In this document: piece by piece, positions 59,763-64,000 of the stretch
Layout: the number at the start of each line of letters is the position of its first letter
Numbering within the stretch: the stretch's first letter is position 1
DNA from: an uncultured Lachnoclostridium sp.
GTDB lineage: Bacteria > Bacillota > Clostridia > Lachnospirales > Lachnospiraceae
NCBI GenBank assembly: GCA_948330435.1
Contig: CAOJBY010000021.1
Coordinates: 1 to 64,000, forward strand
Direction of reading: 5' to 3'
Length of the DNA: 64,000 bases
Notes under the pieces: generated by a model
The model's input: only the letters and a program-made list of their open reading frames with translations
The model's database searches: none
Told to the model about the DNA's origin: nothing
Program-made: the position numbers and the translations under genes

Positions 59763-60875
59763 TTATTTTACGCTGTCAAGTACTTCCTGTGCATTCTCAG
59801 TTGTAACCTTTACATAATCACAGCCGATGTAGTGCTCATTTCCTGCACCTGTCAGATAGTTCACTGCTGCGTCTGCTGCACTATGGGACTGAGAGATATG
59901 GTCATTGAATACGGTACCTGTCATGGTTCCGTTCATAACGTTCTCAAGAGCCTCGGACAGAGCGTCAACGCCTACCAGGAAGATATCCTCGCCTACCTTG
60001 CGGCCTGCGGTATCAATTGCCTGAAGAGCACCAAGTGCCATAGCATCGTTGTTACAGAATACAACCTCGATCTTCTCGCCATGCTGGCCAAGTGCATTGG
60101 ATACAAGCTCCTGTGCCTTTACCTGATCCCAGTTACCAACCTGATCATCAAGCTCTTCTACTTCCCAGCCTGCATCTACAAGAGCCTTTACGGAGAACTC
60201 GGTACGATACTTCGCATCAACGTTCTCGGGGTCGCCCTCGATCATGATGTACTGTACCTTGCCATCGCCGTTTAAGTCAACCTTCTCCAGACCCAGGTCT
60301 ACGATCATCTCGCCCTGCATGGTTCCGGACTGACGTGCGTCACATCCAACGTAGGTTACATCCCAGTTGTTGTCTGCCCATCTCTGCTCCTCGGACTCAT
60401 CCGGCTCACGATTGATGTATACAAGCGGGATTCCGGCACCAACTACCTTGTCGGTAATGGTCTCTGCGGAAGAGGAGTTCACGGGGTTGATAATCAGAAC
60501 GTCAACCTTGTCATTGATGAAAGCATCAATCTGGTTGGACTGTGTTCCCTGGTCATTCTGGCCGTCCTGAATGGTGATGTTCTCTGCGGAAAAGCCAAGG
60601 CTTACCAGATAACTCTCAAGCTCCGTACGGAACAGTGTCATAAAGTTATCAGAGAACTGATAGATACATACGCCTACTTTCTTGCTTGCAAGATCGCTGT
60701 CTCCAGCAGGTGCGTCGGTCTCGGCCGGCTCCTCTGCGTCTGCAGGTGCCTCGGTCTCGGCCGGTGCCTCGGTCTCAGCGGGCGCCTCAGCAGGTGCTTC
60801 CTTAGAACCGCAGCCTGCCAGTAAGGTTGCTACCATTGCTACGCTTAACAATGCAGCTAAAACTTTCTTTTTCAT
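59763..60875 (-). CDS. mglB: Galactose-binding lipoprotein
   Basis: The 370-residue protein has a signal peptide with lipobox (VATLLAGCGSK), a repetitive Ala-Glu-Thr-Pro linker and a type 1 periplasmic-binding fold (VGVCIYQFSDNFMTLFRTELESYLV ... VVFCNNDAMALGALQAIDTAGRKV), consistent with MglB. In contrast to the sensor-type protein upstream, it is a true lipoprotein with a long linker. It is followed by a partial terminator and mglA. Confidence 0.93.
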   Translation of the reverse strand: MKKKVLAALLSVAMVATLLAGCGSKEAPAEAPAETEAPAETEAPADAEEPAETDAPAGDSDLASKKVGVCIYQFSDNFMTLFRTELESYLVSLGFSAENITIQDGQNDQGTQSNQIDAFINDKVDVLIINPVNSSSAETITDKVVGAGIPLVYINREPDESEEQRWADNNWDVTYVGCDARQSGTMQGEMIVDLGLEKVDLNGDGKVQYIMIEGDPENVDAKYRTEFSVKALVDAGWEVEELDDQVGNWDQVKAQELVSNALGQHGEKIEVVFCNNDAMALGALQAIDTAGRKVGEDIFLVGVDALSEALENVMNGTMTGTVFNDHISQSHSAADAAVNYLTGAGNEHYIGCDYVKVTTENAQEVLDSVK

Positions 60876-61005
60876 AATGAAAAATCCTCCCTGTTTATTT
60901 TTTTACAAGCTCATTGATCTGCTTGCGTTTATAAGTATACCACAAACAAGAAGTATTTCCATTAAAAATTTTATTCTTTTTGTACAAATTTTTACTTACT
61001 TCCCA

Positions 61006-62028
61006 TCAATCAAAAGAAAATAATACCTTTTGTCCTTCCTCCTCGAACATATTTTCCCTGGTGATTACAGTAGTGGATGTATCCACCTGGACATTCTCCA
61101 CAGGAAGATTATTGATGAGATTATAGGCACATTCCACTCCCAGGTAGCCCATGGCGTAAGGGTTCTGCACAATCAGTGCATCTACCTCACCCGTCTCTAA
61201 CATTCCAACACAGACCACGTTGCTGTCAAAGGCCACTACAGAGGTCTCCTCTGCCAAATCAAGTTCCCGGATGGCGTAACTCACCCCCAGACTGGTCCAC
61301 TCGTTAAAGGTGGCGATTACATTGATCTCCGGATGTTTTTTCAGCATTTCCATAGTACCGGCCTTGGAATCCTCTGTGGTAGAAAGAACATTGATGGCAT
61401 CCACAATCTTTACCCGGCTGTCTTTGGAAAGTTCCTCCCGAAGCCCCTGCTCCCTCTGCTGCCCATTGGCGGAATTCTTGTCAAAATTCACGATTCCCAC
61501 ATTCAGTTTTTCCTGATTTCCGGAAAGAATGGCTTTTCCTGCCATTCGCCCTGCCTGATAATTGTCCGTGCTTATTCTGCAGCTTACCTGATCACTGTCC
61601 ACGTCACTGTCAATAACAACAATCCTGACTCCATCCATTGCCGCCCCATTGATGGCTTCTGCATTGGCCTGATAATCCACTGCGGAAAAAACAATCACCT
61701 CCGCACCATTTTCTACCGCTGCCCGTATCATCTCATTCTGCGTCTGATAATCTTCCTCATTTTCCGGTCCCTCTACGGTCAAGGTCAGATTGTATTCGGT
61801 ACCTGCCGCATTCGCCCCCGCAAATACGGATTTCCAAAAGGCTGAAGTGGTAGACTTGGCAATCACCGCCACATAATGCCGGTTCGTCTCCCCCCCTTCG
61901 TTTTCAAATGCATTCAGATTCCCAATAATATAGCGTATTCCTACGATATAGCTTGTCGCCAGAACCATTGCTCCCAAAAGAATCAGCCACAGATTCAAAT
62001 GCTTTCCCACAGCCGTATTCCTCTTCAT
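61006..62028 (-). CDS. Membrane-anchored sugar-binding protein, probable sensor partner
   Basis: The 340-residue protein has an uncleaved N-terminal anchor (LNLWLILLGAMVLATSYIVGI, no lipobox). A complete type 1 periplasmic-binding fold follows (YVAVIAKSTTSAFWKSVFAGANAAGTEYNL ... VIATFNEWTSLGVSYAIRELDLAEETSVVAFDSN). It is encoded between the YesM-type kinase and mglB. This gene order is like xylFII-lytS-yesN of clostridia, where an anchored sugar-binding protein signals to the kinase. The sensor role is inferred; it could also be a second transport binding protein. The leader carries a hairpin and GGAGGAG. Confidence 0.8.
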   Translation of the reverse strand: MKRNTAVGKHLNLWLILLGAMVLATSYIVGIRYIIGNLNAFENEGGETNRHYVAVIAKSTTSAFWKSVFAGANAAGTEYNLTLTVEGPENEEDYQTQNEMIRAAVENGAEVIVFSAVDYQANAEAINGAAMDGVRIVVIDSDVDSDQVSCRISTDNYQAGRMAGKAILSGNQEKLNVGIVNFDKNSANGQQREQGLREELSKDSRVKIVDAINVLSTTEDSKAGTMEMLKKHPEINVIATFNEWTSLGVSYAIRELDLAEETSVVAFDSNVVCVGMLETGEVDALIVQNPYAMGYLGVECAYNLINNLPVENVQVDTSTTVITRENMFEEEGQKVLFSFD

Positions 62029-62032
62029 ATAT

Positions 62033-62072
62033 TTCTCCTCCTATTAAAAGTCGCTGCACGACAGCACTTAGC
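62033..62072 (-). promoter_or_regulatory. Intercistronic hairpin before the membrane-anchored binding protein
   Basis: GTGCTGTCGTGCAGCGAC forms a short hairpin just before the ribosome site. Sequence, order and spacing closely resemble the element before the transketolase subunit at 28588-28620. Confidence 0.5.
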
Positions 62073-62076
62073 CGGA

Positions 62077-63780
62077 CTATTTCAGTTCCGTAAGCTTCGG
62101 AATTCGAATCTCCACGCAGGTCCCCTCGTCCAGCTCGCTTGTTATATGAAGCCCGTATTCCTCTCCAAAATAAATACGGATTCGATCATTGACATTTTTG
62201 ATTCCGATTCCGGTGCGATCTCCGGCTTCCCGGTGGAGAATCTCTTGACACTGTTCCTCCGACATGCCTACACCGTTATCTGTCACAGTCATTCGAATTG
62301 CCATCTCCTCTTCCCGAATGCAGATTTTAATATACCCCTCATCCACCATCCGATCAATTCCATGGTAAATAGCATTCTCAATGATGGGCTGGAGGGTAAT
62401 CTTATTGCACAGATAAGAAAGACAGCTTTCCTCCACATCAAACTCATAAGCGAACTGGTTCTTATACCGGTAATTCTGGATTTTCAGATAGCTTTTCGCA
62501 TGCTCTACCTCTTTTTCCAAAGTAATTAGCTCATGGCCCCGGCTGGTGCTGATGCGGAAGAGCCTTGCCAGAGCATTCACCATCTCCACAGCTTCTTTTG
62601 TACGGTCTTCCTCACACATCCAAGCAATGGAATCTAGCGTATTATAGAGAAAATGAGGATTAATCTGTGCCTGGAGTGCATTTAGTTCCGTTTTTCGCAA
62701 AGTGATTTCTTCCTGTCGTACCTGCTCCATCAGTTCCTGAATCCGCACCACCATATGCCCGAACGAATCTGAGAGGGCCGAAATCTCACTGGTGCCCCGA
62801 ACAGTCACAAACTGAAAGTTCTCCGTCTCTTTCTCAAATGCTTCCATGGCTCCTGTGAGCCGTTTGGCCGGCTGAGCAAAAACTTTCGAAAAAAGAATTC
62901 CGATTAAAATCGCCGTCACTAAAACAAGAAAAAGCAAAATCACACAGATTCGAATCATTCCCTCTACCCGGCCTGTAATAAGTTCGTCCACATAGCTTAC
63001 TCCTACCACACGCCAATTGCAGTTTTCCAACGTATGCAGGGTATAGATAACATTGGTGCGGGTATAAGAGCCATCGGAAAGGCTCTTAAGCTCCCCGGTC
63101 ATTTCTTCCTTAAGTCCGGAATAAATAAGCTGCTGTTGAGGATGGTAAACCAGATTTCCCTCCATATCCTGAATAAAACAGTAGCCATGCTGACCAATTC
63201 CCACATCATCCACATAGCTGGCAATGTTGGAGAAACGGATATCCATAAAGACCTGTAACTCCTCACCATCCTCATCTCTCATATTTTGGCAGATAGTAAC
63301 AACCCAGGGATAATATTCTTCAAACAACGTTTCCACATGGGGTTTTGAGATACGCAGTCCTCTCCCTTCCGGCTCTTCCATATAAGAAAGATTCTGTAGC
63401 ATGGTAGTCTTTCTTTTGAGTCCGCCCGACCAACAGTCTAAAAGCTCTCCTTTCTGATTATAAGTTGTAACGGCTACTACATCAGAGCGTATCTCCATAA
63501 AACTTCGGAAGAATTCATTTCGTTCCTCTAACGGCTTTCCCATATAAACGGAAATCAGTCGCATGGATTCCGCCATTCCCTCTGTATAGTCTTCCACCGT
63601 ATTCATCACCTGTACCACGGCCTGCTCGCTTGTAATGGCAGCATTCTGCTCCATGGAATTTTTATAAAACTCAATAAAAAAGATTAACACGGATCCCAGT
63701 ACTGTAAGCACAAGCCCGATAACCACACAGGTCATCACTACGGACAGGGAAATCCGGCTTCCTAGTTTATCTTTCTTCAT
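62077..63780 (-). CDS. YesM-type sensor histidine kinase
   Basis: The 567-residue protein has a first helix (VVIGLVLTVLGSVLIFFIEFY), an extracytoplasmic Cache-like sensor of about 230 residues, a second helix near residue 275 (ICVILLFLVLVTAILIGILF) and a HAMP region. It ends in a His_kinase domain with the phospho-acceptor His in LQAQINPHFLYNTLDSIAWM and an ATPase domain (VTDNGVGMSEEQCQEIL, RTGIGIKNVNDRIRIYFG). It pairs with the YesN-type regulator upstream. The start at 63780 overlaps the regulator's end by 14 bases; a longer frame without a ribosome site exists. Confidence 0.92.
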   Translation of the reverse strand: MKKDKLGSRISLSVVMTCVVIGLVLTVLGSVLIFFIEFYKNSMEQNAAITSEQAVVQVMNTVEDYTEGMAESMRLISVYMGKPLEERNEFFRSFMEIRSDVVAVTTYNQKGELLDCWSGGLKRKTTMLQNLSYMEEPEGRGLRISKPHVETLFEEYYPWVVTICQNMRDEDGEELQVFMDIRFSNIASYVDDVGIGQHGYCFIQDMEGNLVYHPQQQLIYSGLKEEMTGELKSLSDGSYTRTNVIYTLHTLENCNWRVVGVSYVDELITGRVEGMIRICVILLFLVLVTAILIGILFSKVFAQPAKRLTGAMEAFEKETENFQFVTVRGTSEISALSDSFGHMVVRIQELMEQVRQEEITLRKTELNALQAQINPHFLYNTLDSIAWMCEEDRTKEAVEMVNALARLFRISTSRGHELITLEKEVEHAKSYLKIQNYRYKNQFAYEFDVEESCLSYLCNKITLQPIIENAIYHGIDRMVDEGYIKICIREEEMAIRMTVTDNGVGMSEEQCQEILHREAGDRTGIGIKNVNDRIRIYFGEEYGLHITSELDEGTCVEIRIPKLTELK

Positions 63781-64000
63781 GTTCTTCTCTTTCAAACTTC
63801 CTCCTGCATGCATTTGGTGAAATGCCCTCATACTTTTTAAAACAGTAACTAAAATAATGCTGATCGTTATAGCCGCATTTTTCCGAAACTTCACGTATCT
63901 TCATAGAGGTTCCCAGAAGAAACTCTTTCGCTGTTTCCATCCGTTTTCTGGTCAGAAGATCAATAAAGGTATTACCCGTAGACCGTTTGATAAGCGTGCT
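63767..64000 (-). CDS. YesN/AraC-type response regulator, C-terminal part (cut by window edge)
   Basis: The minus strand from the right edge to the TAA at 63767 encodes 77 residues of an AraC helix-turn-helix: STGNTFIDLLTRKRMETAKE ... IREVSEKCGYNDQHYFSYCFKKYEGISPNACRRKF. This is the typical C-terminal DNA-binding domain of YesN-type regulators. The receiver domain lies outside the window. The gene overlaps the kinase start by 14 bases, so the two are co-translated. Confidence 0.88.
   Translation of the reverse strand, partial: STLIKRSTGNTFIDLLTRKRMETAKEFLLGTSMKIREVSEKCGYNDQHYFSYCFKKYEGISPNACRRKFEREEHEER

Noticed and set aside
59457..60275. Plus-strand frame of 272 residues over mglB
   Set aside because: It lies antisense to two well-supported genes, lacks a ribosome site and reads as low-complexity Leu/Cys/Ile sequence.
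60682..61023. Plus-strand frame rich in Ala and Ser
   Set aside because: It is the antisense of the repetitive Ala-Glu-Thr-Pro linker of mglB.

Overview
The window looks like the chromosome of a gut-dwelling Firmicute of the Lachnospiraceae (Clostridia). The reasons are moderate G+C, strong AGGAGG-type ribosome sites, GHKL/LytTR and YesM/YesN signalling pairs, DUF1836, DUF4250 and DUF1848 families, split transketolase, a bile salt hydrolase, and galactose/ribose-type sugar ABC transporters. I see no prophage, CRISPR array or complete insertion sequence. The genus cannot be fixed from the sequence alone.

Layout, left to right. 1-9 kb: a short tandem repeat, pcrA helicase, a pspA-ydjG-ydjI-like envelope-stress operon, a DUF1836 regulator, a CdaR-like regulator, tRNA-Thr(GGT), a decayed Uma2 gene and RNase HI. 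9-19 kb: a hairpin-rich intergenic region that may encode a small RNA, an ECF sigma factor with its probable anti-sigma partner, glutamine synthetase, a LytTR two-component system with an uncharacterised downstream gene, a cupin, a MATE exporter and an AraC regulator. 19-24 kb: a DUF4143 ATPase, bile salt hydrolase, an 8-oxoguanine glycosylase and a DUF1848 protein. 23.8-33.2 kb: one long minus-strand sugar operon (binding lipoprotein, ABC ATPase, permease, split transketolase, PfkB kinase, FGGY kinase, RpiR regulator, RpiB isomerase) behind a consensus promoter and a palindrome.

33-48 kb: aldehyde dehydrogenase, CotH-like and CPBP membrane proteins, a TPP riboswitch with thiT, argS, fructokinase, exonuclease III, a pair of paralogous membrane proteins, an internally deleted Rpn-type nuclease gene, a DUF815 ATPase with a coupled partner, and a 56-residue orphan protein. 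48-57 kb: a GntR-ABC-permease operon with an elaborate leader, an RNA methyltransferase-like protein, cyclophilin, rarA, a polysaccharide deacetylase and a DUF4250 protein. 57-64 kb: an mglBAC-like galactose transporter behind a YesN/YesM pair and a membrane-anchored sugar-binding protein, an arrangement suggesting a three-component sensor controlling the transporter. The response regulator runs off the right edge.

The most unusual content is non-coding or decayed. (1) A 51-bp tandem repeat pair sits immediately before the ribosome site of two unrelated genes 35 kb apart. (2) Three long palindromic, MITE-like elements share a core but have different ends; one supplies the stop codon of the gene next to it. 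(3) Three genes (Uma2, a DUF5655-like gene, Rpn) appear to have lost internal blocks in frame while keeping both flanks. (4) Four consecutive hairpins lie between a promoter-like sequence and a terminator at 9.05-9.27 kb.
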